The notes: generated from the letters alone by a model not told the origin. A stretch of 64,000 nucleotides of DNA from Martelella lutilitoris (GCF_016598595.1 NZ_CP066787.1:1-64000); one strand, 5' to 3'. Numbered from the stretch's first letter, positions 35,492 through 44,594 are shown. Numbers and translations are program-made.

Positions 35492-35824
35492 ATGCCTCAA
35501 GCACGCAATTTTCTTCGCTTTACCAATGAAGCTGGCCTTGAGGGTGAAATTCATCATAACGGTACGCTGTATCATATCATTGGCGAACCGTCGGGACCTT
35601 ATAACTTCCAGATGTTCGGGTATTCACCGCGCGGCCGAAAAGTCGCGATCGGCGGCATCGGAAAACGCTTCGACGCGAATGGGAATGAATATCTGCATTT
35701 ACGCGTGTCACTCCCAGGCGGCCCGTTCGAAGCAGACTTGACCGATGATCCACGAACAGTCGCATTCCTGCCTCTTTCTTCTCAAAACATCGCGACGACG
35801 TCTGATACGGCGACCGCGGTTTAA
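35492..35824 (+). CDS. DUF736 family protein (copy 1)
   Basis: The 110-residue protein has the small all-beta DUF736 pattern: LEGEIHHNGTLYHIIGEPSGPYNFQMFGYSPRGRKVAIGGIGKRF, then YLHLRVSLPGGPFEADL. Function is unknown; the family is common on rhizobial plasmids near transfer genes. I chose the ATG at 35492, after GGGACGA, over one 24 bases earlier. A GGTGTA/TACACC inverted repeat lies just upstream (about 35450). A second DUF736 gene follows 320 bases later. Confidence 0.75.
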   Translation: MPQARNFLRFTNEAGLEGEIHHNGTLYHIIGEPSGPYNFQMFGYSPRGRKVAIGGIGKRFDANGNEYLHLRVSLPGGPFEADLTDDPRTVAFLPLSSQNIATTSDTATAV

Positions 35825-35942
35825 ACAAGCGCGCGCAAAGTGCTTCCAGCAATAAGGTCGCGGCCAATTGGCTGCGGCTTTGTCTCGAAGTCCGCCGCCA
35901 TCTTTTCCCTTCGCTGTCAATGACCAAGCATCTGCAAGGCAG

Positions 35943-36006
35943 ATGACATCTGTTGAACCGTGCCTCGGCTTCGCCTGCGGCCGCACCACCTCAACAGATG
36001 TGTCAT
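35943..36006. repeat. long inverted repeat between the two DUF736 genes
   Basis: ATGACATCTGTTGA at 35943-35956 faces TCAACAGATGTGTCAT at 35991-36006, with one two-base insertion in the right arm and a 34-base spacer. The surrounding 319-base gap also has the hairpin GGAAAAC/GTTTTCC at 36060-36076, 67 bases before the next start. No gene is recognisable here. An origin of transfer or a regulatory site is possible. Confidence 0.5.
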
Positions 36007-36143
36007 GACAGTGAATGAAAAAGCCGTCGGGCGGGCAGCGCCCTCCCTCCTTTGCCCCCGGAAAACTTGGTTTTCCAGGGAAAAGGAATGGATGCCTTGC
36101 CCATGGCGGACCGTTGAAAACAACGCAATCGACGGAGCAAGAA

Positions 36144-36476
36144 ATGAAGAATATGGAGCGCTTGAACTACGTGCAGTTTGACGCAACGCGGGAAACATTC
36201 GAAGGCAATATCGCATCGCTTGAGTTTGACGAAGACATTCGCGGCGTCAAACTTGACAACAACAATGAAGGCTCACCTGCATATCGCGTTTACGGCAAAA
36301 CCCCGAAAGACCGGGAGGTGGAGATCGGGGCAGTTTGGCGGCGTAAGAACGAACAGGGTCAGGAGTACTTTCAGATGTCGGTGCATATGCCGGGACGCAC
36401 TGTGCGGGCAAATCTTGGCAAGTATCCGGGCGAGATCGATGACAAGCTCATGTCAGTGATCTTCTGGCGCGATTAG
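36144..36476 (+). CDS. DUF736 family protein (copy 2)
   Basis: The 110-residue protein has EGNIASLEFDEDIRGVKLDNNN, SPAYRVYGKTPKDREVEIGAVWRRKNEQGQEYFQMSVHMPGR and a short C-terminal tail. It shares the DUF736 layout with copy 1 but little sequence identity. GGAG lies 6 bases before the ATG at 36144. The leader carries a stem-loop with a TTG loop followed by AGGGAAAAGG, reminiscent of the leaders of the backbone genes at 43.1, 46.1 and 48.2 kb. It converges with the DUF2493 gene. Confidence 0.8.
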   Translation: MKNMERLNYVQFDATRETFEGNIASLEFDEDIRGVKLDNNNEGSPAYRVYGKTPKDREVEIGAVWRRKNEQGQEYFQMSVHMPGRTVRANLGKYPGEIDDKLMSVIFWRD

Positions 36477-36538
36477 ACAGCCAAATCCAGGGCCGGCGCT
36501 TCGGCGTTGGCCCTTTGCTTCAGGGGATGAAGATCGGC

Positions 36539-37459
36539 CTAGAAGCCGACCTTCATGAGCGGAATACCTGCCTTGCGTGCCTTGTCGGCCAGGTTCTGGT
36601 TGATGCCATTACCGGGCGTGACGATCATCCCCTTGGGCATCATTTCGACAATCTTGTCGTTGCGCTTGAAGGGCGCGGACTTGTTGCGGTGCGCGGTCCA
36701 GTCGGGCTTGCAAACCACCTGCGCCACCTTGCGAAGTTCTGCCCATTTGGCGGCGATGAGCTCGGCCCCCTTGGGCGAACCGCCGTGGATCAGAACCATA
36801 TCCGGGTACTTTTTGTGCGTCTGGTCGAGAGCATGGAAGATGGTCTCGTGGTCCTGATAGTCGGCGCCGCCCGTGAACGCGATCTTGGTGCCGGTCGGGC
36901 AATAGATTTCCTTCTCTTCGTGGCGCTTCCTGGCGAGATAGTCGCGACTGTCGATAACCGCTGCGGTAAGCCCATTGAACGAGGTCTTTGAACCAGTGCG
37001 CGGTAGCCATTCACAGCCGACGCTTACCCTATAGTGATCCGCGGCAAGATCTCGCATCGCCTCGAAGGCATTGCGCATTTCAGTCAGCGTATCCCCTTCG
37101 GCAGCTTTCCTTTCCAGTTCGACGCTGCTGATCTCACTGCCATCCTGCACAGCGATCAAGCTTCGCTGTTCGGCTTCATTGTCATCGAGCTTCTTCTGCG
37201 CTCGGGTCAGACGGCGGTGAAACACATTGGCGACGGCCCACAGCACCTCGGACAGTTCGTCTTCCAGCCGGGTGTTGGTGAACATGGTTTCGAGGCTTTC
37301 GAATATGCCGGCGACACCGATCTCAACAGTCTCTGCGTTGGGAAGAGGGCGGTAGTCGTGCTCATCGCCGTTCGGGCGGTAGCCAAAGAGGGCGATTTCT
37401 TGGAGGAGGTGCGCGGTCGGGCTCTGCGGCTGCTGAACTTCGGTTGTGTAGGCGTTCAT
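36539..37459 (-). CDS. DUF2493 domain protein
   Basis: The 306-residue protein has a helical N-terminal half with a coiled-coil segment (FHRRLTRAQKKLDDNEAEQRSL) and a C-terminal DUF2493/SLOG-like Rossmann domain: KIAFTGGADYQDHETIFHALDQTHKKYPDMVLIHGGSPKGAELIAAKWAE. SLOG domains bind nucleotides or nucleotide-derived signals. It precedes, on the same strand, a 273-base leader downstream of the Toprim gene. Its role on plasmids is unknown. Confidence 0.8.
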   Translation of the reverse strand: MNAYTTEVQQPQSPTAHLLQEIALFGYRPNGDEHDYRPLPNAETVEIGVAGIFESLETMFTNTRLEDELSEVLWAVANVFHRRLTRAQKKLDDNEAEQRSLIAVQDGSEISSVELERKAAEGDTLTEMRNAFEAMRDLAADHYRVSVGCEWLPRTGSKTSFNGLTAAVIDSRDYLARKRHEEKEIYCPTGTKIAFTGGADYQDHETIFHALDQTHKKYPDMVLIHGGSPKGAELIAAKWAELRKVAQVVCKPDWTAHRNKSAPFKRNDKIVEMMPKGMIVTPGNGINQNLADKARKAGIPLMKVGF

Positions 37460-37732
37460 CGGTTCGTCCTCTCGTTTTCCTTGCGGTTTGTATGGGGCGA
37501 TAAAAGAACCGAAAGGGCAGGGCTGACACCCGTAGGGCCGAGCGCAAGCGCTGGACCCGAACCGAAAAGAAAAGGGGAGGGTCCACCGAAGGTGGAAACC
37601 GCTTTTGTTGAGAGGCGGGGTTGTCCTTTGTCCTGCCAGCCGCCTTTGCGGTCGGCTTTCGGTTCATCGCCAAAGCCATACAAGCCGCTACGGAAAACGA
37701 CTTGTCAGGCGAGACCGCACGCCGGCCAACCG
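37460..37732. other. leader region with several short hairpins
   Basis: The gap between the Toprim stop and the DUF2493 start has no recognisable gene. On the minus strand it contains CCACC-TTC-GGTGG and AGCGC-TT-GCGCT hairpins and a purine-rich AAGGAAAACGAGAGG just before the start. It may be a structured leader. Confidence 0.35.
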
Positions 37733-38779
37733 TTATGGCATGCGCAGACTGGCCCATGGTACCGGCCTGGTGATCGCCGCCATGATCTGCCGGTTGAGGT
37801 TTTCCCGCAGGATCTGCCTGCCGAACTTCCGCAGATCGTCGTTGAAGTCGTCGAGCGTCGGCACAAGATCGACCACCTCGATGCCTCGTTCTTCGGCCCG
37901 GCTGCGCAACTGGCGGTTTGCCAGTTCGCCGGCATCATCGTTGTCGCGGCCGATGAACAGCCGCGTGCAGCTCGATGGCGGATCGAACAGAGACAGATGC
38001 GTTGCCGTCAGACAGGCTGCCAGCTCCGCGCCCGGATACACCGAGCCGATGGACAGCACTGTTTCAATGCCTTCTCCGGCGATGATGTCACCGCCCGCCT
38101 TGCTTGAGTGAAACCGCACGGCGTTGCCGTAGAGCTGGCCCGAAACCCGCTTGGGTTCGGCGATGCGCGCGACAGAGTTGTTTTTCAGATCGAGCCAGGT
38201 CCGCGCACATGCCATGACCACGCCGTCATTATCCGTCACGGCCGCCAGCATGGCAGGCAACTGCCGGGACTGACCGTCCTCATCGCGGAAGAAAACGCGG
38301 GGATGATACTTGAGGGCTGGCCCGAAGCGGCTGATATCTCGCCCGCGCAGATAGCGCTCTACGGGCGTATCCTTGAACAGTTTGCCGTAGGAGAAGAGCT
38401 TTCGGCCGGATTCGACCTGATCGAAATTGGAGGGTGGCTTCTCTTGATCGTTCCCGGCTCGCCCAAGATCAGCCGACACTTCCGGCAGATTCAGGAAACG
38501 GCGTGCTTCCTTGCAGGTTTCGGAAAAACTGCCTGTCCCGACGATACTCTCCAGCAGATCGAGAAGATCACCATATTCATGGGTCGCACGATCGGCCCAC
38601 TTGCCAGCCCTGCGCGTGCCGGCGTCTTGAAGACGCACGGCCATGGATCTACCGGGGTCACCGTACTTGTTCCCCACCTGCCAATAGTTGCCCGCCCGCC
38701 GACCGGCGGGCAGATAGGTCCGGCAGAACTGTTCGGTTCGCGCAGCGAGCTGATCGGAAAGTTGGGAGGCAGAAATCAT
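37733..38779 (-). CDS. Toprim-domain primase-like protein
   Basis: The 348-residue protein has an N-terminal primase-like segment (YWQVGNKYGDPGRSMAVRLQ...GKWADRATHEYGDLLDLLES) and a C-terminal Toprim domain: DIIAGEGIETVLSIGSVYPG carries the Glu, and RLFIGRDNDDAGELANRQLRSRAEERG the DxD. This resembles plasmid/phage DUF7146-type primases. The ATG at 38779 overlaps the stop of the giant helicase gene as ATGA, and GGGAGAGG lies upstream, so the two are made together. It may prime or process DNA entering the cell. Confidence 0.82.
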   Translation of the reverse strand: MISASQLSDQLAARTEQFCRTYLPAGRRAGNYWQVGNKYGDPGRSMAVRLQDAGTRRAGKWADRATHEYGDLLDLLESIVGTGSFSETCKEARRFLNLPEVSADLGRAGNDQEKPPSNFDQVESGRKLFSYGKLFKDTPVERYLRGRDISRFGPALKYHPRVFFRDEDGQSRQLPAMLAAVTDNDGVVMACARTWLDLKNNSVARIAEPKRVSGQLYGNAVRFHSSKAGGDIIAGEGIETVLSIGSVYPGAELAACLTATHLSLFDPPSSCTRLFIGRDNDDAGELANRQLRSRAEERGIEVVDLVPTLDDFNDDLRKFGRQILRENLNRQIMAAITRPVPWASLRMP

Positions 38780-41700
38780 GTCCACCTCTCCCTGACTGCG
38801 ACGATTTTCGTGCCTTCCAGCACTTTTGCGAGAACGCTTTCGTCGTCCGGAACGAAAAGGCGTGTCTTCCATGCGATGGTCTCCGTGTAGCAGCCAAGCG
38901 CCTTGAAAGCTTTCAAATCCCTCGGTTTGAAGTCTAGCATCTCGATGCGGTGGCGATCCATCACTTTCGACCGCCGAAGCTTGATTTTATTGGACAATGT
39001 GAATTGGGCATTGCCAATGAGGAGGGCTTTCAGCACCTCCTCGGGATCAAGCTTGATGGCATCCAAAACGCCAAGCTGAGCCGCGAAATTGACCGCATCG
39101 ATATGGGTCAGCATGCGGCCCAGGATACGCTCTCCGTCCTCGGCAGTGAGGCGGTAGACCTGCGTGTTGGACTGTGGAAGGTGCTGCCAGATCGGCAGCA
39201 GAAGGCCGGCGACAATCGTGATCGTCGATGTGTCGAATTGGGGGATGGTCTCAACCTTGGTTGCCCATGCCCTTTCGAACGCAACGCGATCGATCGGCTT
39301 CCAGCTGGAATCCGCCAGCGTCGATCGGTGCATCGCCTTTTTAAACATCGGCTGGATCAACTGCACGCGCCGGATCGGATCGCCCGCTTCGGTGAACCAG
39401 GTCGCCGATGGGATAACAATGGCAGCGTCGCCGGTCTTCTTGTCGAGATAGGCTTGGGCGTCAGGCTGACGCTCCAGAAACCGGCGCGCATCGTCGAGCG
39501 ACATCGGTTTGTTGCGGGTCAGCCTCTCGATCGTCAGGATCTCGGTCTTGCTGTGACCGTGTTCGTAGATCGGCACGCGCTTTTTGACGGTGAAGCGTTC
39601 ACCCGTGAGCGTCTCAAGGCCGACCTCATAGGTGCCAGCCTCAATCGCCTCTTCGACGATCCCGTCGAGGATTTGGGTGAATGCTTCAAACACCGTGTTC
39701 TGCATGGCAATCGTGAGCGCCAGGCAGCGGTTGAGAAACTGGCTGATCGGGGGCAGGGTTTCGCGTAGCGACCCGTCATGATCGGTCAGCGCCAGACCGG
39801 TCACCTCCTCGAACTTCGTCAGCGAGCACGACGGAATCTTGCCAGCATAGAGCTGGCTGAAGAACCGGCGCAATGCAGCGCGGGCGTAGTCGCTCTCCAG
39901 ATTGTCTTCCGGTCGGAACATATTTTGACCGCCAGTCTGGCGCTGACCTTTGGTGATGGCGCCAAGACTGTCGAGGCGACGTGCGATCGTGGACAGGAAC
40001 CGCTTCTCGCCTTTCACATTGGTCGCACAGGGGCGGAACAAGGGCGGTTGCGCCTGATTGGTCCTGTGCGTGCGTCCAAGCCCCTGAATGGCCGCATCCG
40101 CGCGCCATCCGGCTTCAAGCAGATAATGGACACGCTTGCGCCTATTCGTCGCTGCAAGATCGGCATGATATGAACGGCCGGTCCCGCCGGCGTCCGAGAA
40201 TGCCAGTATTTTCTTGCTGTCGCCCATGAACGCATCGGTTTCGGAGTAGTTCGACGATGCCGGACGGCGCTCCAGTTTCATGCGCCCGTCGCGCGTCTTG
40301 ACGATCCGGCGCGAGCGGCCGGTGATTTCGGCCACCTGTTCGGTCCCGAAATGGCAAATGATCTGGTCAAGCGCCGACTGAACGGGAGGCAAGGCGCCAA
40401 GATGCTCGATGAGCTCATCACGCGCTTCGAGCGCTTCCCGGCTGACAACCGGATTGCCGTTTGCATCGTGAACCGGGCGGGAGCGCAGTTCCCCGTTCTC
40501 GTCCTCGAAGGCTTCGAATAGCTGGGTCGGAAAGGAGCTGTTGAGATAGTCCAGCACATATTCGCGGGGCGTCACGTCTACATTGAGGTCGTTCCACTCC
40601 GATGGCGGGATTTCCGCGATACGGCGCTCCATCAGCGCCTCGCCGGTCGAGACGATCTGGACGACGGGCGCATGACCATCATCGATGTCCGCCTGGATCG
40701 CCCGCAACACCGAAGGGCATTTCATCGCGGTGATCAGATGGTTGAAGAACCGCTGTTTGTTGCCCTCGAACGCCGATCGCGCGGCGCTTTTGGCGCGCGG
40801 ATTAAGCGTTGCTCCGTCCGCCGTGATACCGACGGCTTCCAGCGCCTTCTCAAGGTTCTGGTGAATGATCTGATACGCGTTGGCATAGGCGTCATAGATC
40901 TCGGTCTGTGCCTCGGTCAGCTCATGTACGAGCATCTCATACTCGACATCCTTGAACGAAAGCAGGCGAGCCGTATAGAGGCCAAGCGCCTTCAGGTCGC
41001 GTGAAATCACCTCCATGGCGGCGATCCCGCCGTCTTCCATGGAGGCGATGAAATCGGCCCGCGTGCTGAACGGAAAGTCGCCGGTCTGCCAAAGGCCGAG
41101 CCGTGAGGCATAGGCCAAATTGCTGACCGTTGTGGCTCCGGTCGCCGACACATAGAGCACGCGCGCGCTCGGAACGGCATTCTGCAGGAGAAGCCCAACG
41201 CGACCCTGCTCCGATGGCTTGCGTTCGCCGCGCTCGCCTTTGGCGCTGACGGCATTGGCCATTGCATGGGCTTCATCGAACGCGATCACACCGTCGAAGT
41301 CATGACCGATCCAGTCGAGGATCTGCGCAAGGCGGCTTTTCTTGTCCTGCCTGGCCTGGCTGCGAAGCGTGGCATAGGTCACGAACAGAATACCCGGCTG
41401 ATCAGGGATCGACCGTCCTTGCGGAAAACTTGAAATCGGAATGATATCGGCGGCCACGCCGCCGAGCGCCTGCCAGTCACGCCGGGCATCCTCGATGAGC
41501 TTGTCGCTGCGCGAGATCCACAGCGCCTTACGGCGCCCCTTCAACCAGTTGTCGAGAATGACGGCCGCGACCTGTCGACCCTTGCCGCAACCGGTCCCAT
41601 CACCGAGAAAGAAACCGCGCCGGAACCGTGCGCTTTTCAGGACGGTCTTCGAGGCGTCCTCCGGCAGCGCTTCGACCGAAAACGCGCTGGCTTCAACCTT

Positions 41701-43134
41701 TGCCGGCTGGATCGACGCAAAGTCGTCGACCACATCGTAAGTGCCTTTCAGAAACGTCTCATGGGCCTCGCCGGCATAGATCACGGTTTCGAGCTGAGGG
41801 GCTGACAAGACGCCATCGGCTATCAGCTGCGCTGGAAGGCGGGGCCGATAAGAAGGAAGCGGGGCCTGTACGGACGCCATGGCGGCCGACTGAACCAGTT
41901 CGCCAGGATGCGGCTTGGCGTGATCGATCGCGATCGTCTGAACCTCGTAGGGCTCATAGATTTCATCGGAGCCCTGACCGCCAGCGCTGATGTCGTCGCG
42001 GGCCTGATAGGCGACGTCGCAGATCTCGGCGTTGTCCAGGGGATGCGCTGTCGAGGTTTTAACGGTCGCGCGTGCCTTGGCGCGGATCTGTGCCAATGCC
42101 GGGGCGGCCGGAGCCGGGTGCGGCGTTGTCGAGGAAGTCGTCGTTGCCAGTCGGGCAGGGCAGTGCTCAACCACAAGGTCCAGCAGCTCGCCCGCGGTTT
42201 CGCAGCGCGCAAACGCTAGCGGCTCGACCGTCTGCGGCACCTTGTCGAACACGGTCAGGCGCGTCTCGACGGTCGTGCCATGCCGGGCATAGGCTTTGCC
42301 CGAAATCGAAGCGGTGAAGACAACTGAAGCCGTTTGCTGCAGGTCGTTGAAGAACGAGCGCCACGAATGCGACTGCGCCGTAAAGGAAGCGCCGGAAATC
42401 AACACAAGGCGGCCGCCAGGGCGAAGTCGGGCGAGGGCAGAGCGCAAATGATGCGCGGTCGCGGCCCTGTAACGGCGAGTGACGCCCGGGGCGGCCGAAA
42501 ATGGCGGGTTCATGAGAATGACCGACGGATCGACCGACGGGTTGAGCCGGTCATGGATTGTGCCGGCATCATGGCGGGTAACGTCTGATCCGGCGAACAG
42601 CTCAGTCAGCAAGGCTGCGCGCGTTTGCGAAATCTCGTTGAGATGCAGGTCTGCGCCGGCTATGGCGGCGAAAGCAGCCAAAAGTCCCGTGCCGGCCGAT
42701 GGTTCGAGAACATGGTCGTCGGCGGTGATCGCCGCCGCGTGCGCGGCGGCGAATGCTATGGGCAGGGGAGTGGAAAATTGTTGAAGGGCCTGAGATTCAT
42801 CGGAGCGCTTCGTCTGGCTCGGCGACAGGCTGGCGATGGTCTCGATCATCGTCACCAGTTGCTGCGGCGTCTTCGCCTGCTTGCGCATGGTGGCGCCGTA
42901 CTTTTGCAGGAACAGAACCTGGGCGCATTCGGCAGCTTCGTAGGCGTGCTTCCACAGCCAGGTTCCGTCTGTATCGGAACCACCTGAGGCTCGTTCCATG
43001 GCATCACGCAACGCAGATGACGAGATGCTGGTCCCGCTTTCGAGGATTGGCAACAAGACCCTTCCTGCGTTCAAAATGGCGGCGGGATCATCGGTGACGG
43101 GGGTTCCGGTCGTAAAGGCTTCGACGATGGTCAT
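38776..43134 (-). CDS. giant N6-methylase / strawberry-notch helicase fusion
   Basis: At 1452 residues this is the largest protein in the window. Residues 140-215 form a methyltransferase core with HVLEPSAGTGLLAAFAA and NPPF (209-212), the adenine-N6 methylase signature. A superfamily 2 helicase follows with Walker A GDGTGCGKGR (511-520), DEAH (620-623) and the strawberry-notch-type C-terminal region (SDAGGTGRSYHADL, GLGRTHRTNQAQPP). It is coupled to the Toprim gene. Its leader has a 20-bp hairpin and a GAGAAAG box shared with two other backbone genes. Such proteins are frequent on alphaproteobacterial plasmids and phages; protection or remodelling of incoming DNA is an inference. Confidence 0.88.
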   Translation of the reverse strand: MTIVEAFTTGTPVTDDPAAILNAGRVLLPILESGTSISSSALRDAMERASGGSDTDGTWLWKHAYEAAECAQVLFLQKYGATMRKQAKTPQQLVTMIETIASLSPSQTKRSDESQALQQFSTPLPIAFAAAHAAAITADDHVLEPSAGTGLLAAFAAIAGADLHLNEISQTRAALLTELFAGSDVTRHDAGTIHDRLNPSVDPSVILMNPPFSAAPGVTRRYRAATAHHLRSALARLRPGGRLVLISGASFTAQSHSWRSFFNDLQQTASVVFTASISGKAYARHGTTVETRLTVFDKVPQTVEPLAFARCETAGELLDLVVEHCPARLATTTSSTTPHPAPAAPALAQIRAKARATVKTSTAHPLDNAEICDVAYQARDDISAGGQGSDEIYEPYEVQTIAIDHAKPHPGELVQSAAMASVQAPLPSYRPRLPAQLIADGVLSAPQLETVIYAGEAHETFLKGTYDVVDDFASIQPAKVEASAFSVEALPEDASKTVLKSARFRRGFFLGDGTGCGKGRQVAAVILDNWLKGRRKALWISRSDKLIEDARRDWQALGGVAADIIPISSFPQGRSIPDQPGILFVTYATLRSQARQDKKSRLAQILDWIGHDFDGVIAFDEAHAMANAVSAKGERGERKPSEQGRVGLLLQNAVPSARVLYVSATGATTVSNLAYASRLGLWQTGDFPFSTRADFIASMEDGGIAAMEVISRDLKALGLYTARLLSFKDVEYEMLVHELTEAQTEIYDAYANAYQIIHQNLEKALEAVGITADGATLNPRAKSAARSAFEGNKQRFFNHLITAMKCPSVLRAIQADIDDGHAPVVQIVSTGEALMERRIAEIPPSEWNDLNVDVTPREYVLDYLNSSFPTQLFEAFEDENGELRSRPVHDANGNPVVSREALEARDELIEHLGALPPVQSALDQIICHFGTEQVAEITGRSRRIVKTRDGRMKLERRPASSNYSETDAFMGDSKKILAFSDAGGTGRSYHADLAATNRRKRVHYLLEAGWRADAAIQGLGRTHRTNQAQPPLFRPCATNVKGEKRFLSTIARRLDSLGAITKGQRQTGGQNMFRPEDNLESDYARAALRRFFSQLYAGKIPSCSLTKFEEVTGLALTDHDGSLRETLPPISQFLNRCLALTIAMQNTVFEAFTQILDGIVEEAIEAGTYEVGLETLTGERFTVKKRVPIYEHGHSKTEILTIERLTRNKPMSLDDARRFLERQPDAQAYLDKKTGDAAIVIPSATWFTEAGDPIRRVQLIQPMFKKAMHRSTLADSSWKPIDRVAFERAWATKVETIPQFDTSTITIVAGLLLPIWQHLPQSNTQVYRLTAEDGERILGRMLTHIDAVNFAAQLGVLDAIKLDPEEVLKALLIGNAQFTLSNKIKLRRSKVMDRHRIEMLDFKPRDLKAFKALGCYTETIAWKTRLFVPDDESVLAKVLEGTKIVAVRERWT

Positions 43135-43170
43135 GGGGATCTCCGGCTTGGTTGACGGTTGAGACCTCCC

Positions 43171-43203
43171 CTTTCTCTGTCCTGGGAAGGTTCAAACCTT
43201 CCC
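43171..43203 (-). promoter_or_regulatory. stem-loop + GAGAAAG leader of the methylase-helicase gene
   Basis: In gene orientation GGGAAGGTT-TG-AACCTTCCC (43203-43184) is followed after 6 bases by GAGAAAG (43177-43171), which lies 36 bases before the ATG. GAGA can pair with TCTC 9 bases later. The same layout precedes the genes starting at 46082 and 48170, with different stem sequences. Confidence 0.6.
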
Positions 43204-43247
43204 GGTCCCCCTCTTGCTTTTGGCTTCGAAGGCGAACCGCAACATAG

Positions 43248-43278
43248 AAAAAGCCGCCCGGTTGTTCGGACGGCTTTT
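43248..43278 (-). terminator. rho-independent terminator after the 192-residue gene
   Basis: On the minus strand AAAAGCCGTCC and GGGCGGCTTTTT form a stem with an 8-base loop, ending in a T-run. It separates the upstream gene from the leader of the methylase-helicase gene. Confidence 0.8.
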
Positions 43279-43298
43279 GATTTTCGATTGATAGATGC

Positions 43299-43877
43299 CT
43301 ATGCGGCGAGAACGCTACGCGCTTCCGTCAGGCAGTCAGCCATTGTTGAAAAGCCCCAGCATGAATCGATGACTTCATCGTCGTCGCCCATGATCTCAAA
43401 ACCGCAATAGTCTCCACGAAGATAGGCGTCGTAAACATCCACTTCCGCCCGCAAAATGTCGATCGCGCGCTCGCGCATTTTGGAGGATAGCCGCTTGGCG
43501 CTGAATTCAGTCCTGGCGTCTTCGAGTGTGACGAAAACGTATCCGACCTGACCGCTGTCCCACGGGCAGGAAAATCCATTGGTGTTCATCGTTAGGCCGC
43601 TATGGTCATAGAGGTACAGCGGCAGGATGATCGCGTTTCGCAGAGCGCGTTTTTCGATCGCTTCCAGATCGAAAGGTGCTTCATCTTCATAGCCGGCAAG
43701 AGCGATGAACAGCTCCTGATTGTTGCGATAGCTGTGCTTGTCTCCAAGGTTATAGCGGGGATGCCAGCAGATCATCGTGCCCAGCGTGTCGCACTCGACA
43801 CGCGGGTTCATCGGATCGGGATCGGGGATGATCCGGATTGTCTTGTCATTGAGGGTTTCGCGGTGCAGTTCAAACAT
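43299..43877 (-). CDS. conserved plasmid/phage protein of unknown function
   Basis: The 192-residue protein begins MFELHRETLNDKTIRIIPDPDP and contains ECDTLGTMICWHPRYNLGDKH, an acidic middle, WDSGQVGYVFV and a long C-terminal acidic stretch ending in WGFSTMADCLTEARS. The DxLGTMxCWHxRYNLGD stretch recurs in phage and plasmid proteins without known function. An AAGGAG lies upstream of the ATG at 43877; a longer open frame upstream is only antisense sequence. It has no signal peptide or membrane segment and lies between higBA and the methylase-helicase gene. Confidence 0.75.
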   Translation of the reverse strand: MFELHRETLNDKTIRIIPDPDPMNPRVECDTLGTMICWHPRYNLGDKHSYRNNQELFIALAGYEDEAPFDLEAIEKRALRNAIILPLYLYDHSGLTMNTNGFSCPWDSGQVGYVFVTLEDARTEFSAKRLSSKMRERAIDILRAEVDVYDAYLRGDYCGFEIMGDDDEVIDSCWGFSTMADCLTEARSVLAA

Positions 43878-43905
43878 GCCGTGCTCCTTGTTCAGATGCA
43901 CGGCG

Positions 43906-43939
43906 AAAGCGCCGTCCTCGAACATCGAGGCGGCGCTTT
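43906..43939. terminator. strong hairpin after higA
   Basis: Arms of 14 bases (AAAGCGCCG plus CCTCG against CGAGG plus CGGCGCTTT, with one bulge) enclose a 5-base loop between the higA stop and the next start. The T-run on the minus strand is short (TTT), so it may act as a terminator or mRNA stabiliser. Confidence 0.5.
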
Positions 43940-43953
43940 TTGCAAGGCAACTT

Positions 43954-44262
43954 CTATGCTGCCGTATCGAGCGTCGGAATGCTGGATACGTCGACGGTGC
44001 GTTCGGCGTGCCAGGTATCATAGGCACTCTGCATGCGCAGCCAGAGGCCGGCGCCATTACCGAACAGTTTGCCAAGTCGAACAGCAACTTCAGGGCTGAC
44101 CGGTTTTCGCTCTGCCAGGATGGCATGGAGCTGCTGACGCGATATGCCAAGAAGACGGGCGATCTCGCTGATGGACTTGCCCGTGGCCGGGATAACGGTT
44201 TCACGCAACAATTCGCCCGGATGCGACGGGCAGCGGTCAGGATTGCGGGCCATAATCGTCAC
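43954..44262 (-). CDS. higA: HigA-type antitoxin
   Basis: The 102-residue protein has HPGELLRETVIPATGKSISEIARLLGISRQQLHAILAERKPVSPEVAVRLGKLFGNGAGLWLRMQ, the VapI/HigA-type helix-turn-helix with its usual C-terminal extension. It starts 3 bases after the toxin stop (or at the ATG three codons later). It should bind the dyad GTAATCA/TGATTAC ahead of the toxin gene and repress the pair. Confidence 0.9.
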   Translation of the reverse strand: MTIMARNPDRCPSHPGELLRETVIPATGKSISEIARLLGISRQQLHAILAERKPVSPEVAVRLGKLFGNGAGLWLRMQSAYDTWHAERTVDVSSIPTLDTAA

Positions 44263-44265
44263 CTC

Positions 44266-44541
44266 TCAGTGATATTGTTCAAAGTCGACCACATAGGCGT
44301 CACCATTCTCGAACTCGAATGTCACGCACCAGGGGCCATTGACATGCACCGTATAGCGGGTTGGGCTAAAACCGGTGAGGCTATGAAAATTGAAGCCGGG
44401 AATGTTTAGATCCTCCGGCCTTGAAGCCGCGTCCAAAGCATCGAGGCGCAGCAGGATTCGCTTGTGAAGACGGGCGTCTATTTTCGACTTTCCCGTCTCC
44501 CACAGCGCCTTGAGTTGCTTGTTGGCGAAGCCTTTTATCAT
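44266..44541 (-). CDS. higB: HigB-type toxin
   Basis: The 91-residue protein begins MIKGFANKQLKALWETGKSKID and contains RILLRLDALDAASRPEDLNIPGFNFHSL and VNGPWCVTFEFENGDAYVVDFEQYH, the classic HigB/YoeB-like mRNA interferase pattern. The ATG at 44541 was chosen over a longer frame because it matches the family start. The promoter upstream carries the likely HigA operator. Confidence 0.9.
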   Translation of the reverse strand: MIKGFANKQLKALWETGKSKIDARLHKRILLRLDALDAASRPEDLNIPGFNFHSLTGFSPTRYTVHVNGPWCVTFEFENGDAYVVDFEQYH

Positions 44542-44550
44542 GACAGAACC

Positions 44551-44567
44551 GTAATCAATCTGATTAC
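44551..44567. promoter_or_regulatory. inverted repeat, likely HigA operator
   Basis: GTAATCA-ATC-TGATTAC is a perfect dyad 10 bases upstream of the higB start. HigA-type antitoxins bind such palindromes to control their own operon. Confidence 0.6.
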
Positions 44568-44594
44568 ATATGTCAACCGATAGATTACACCTAC

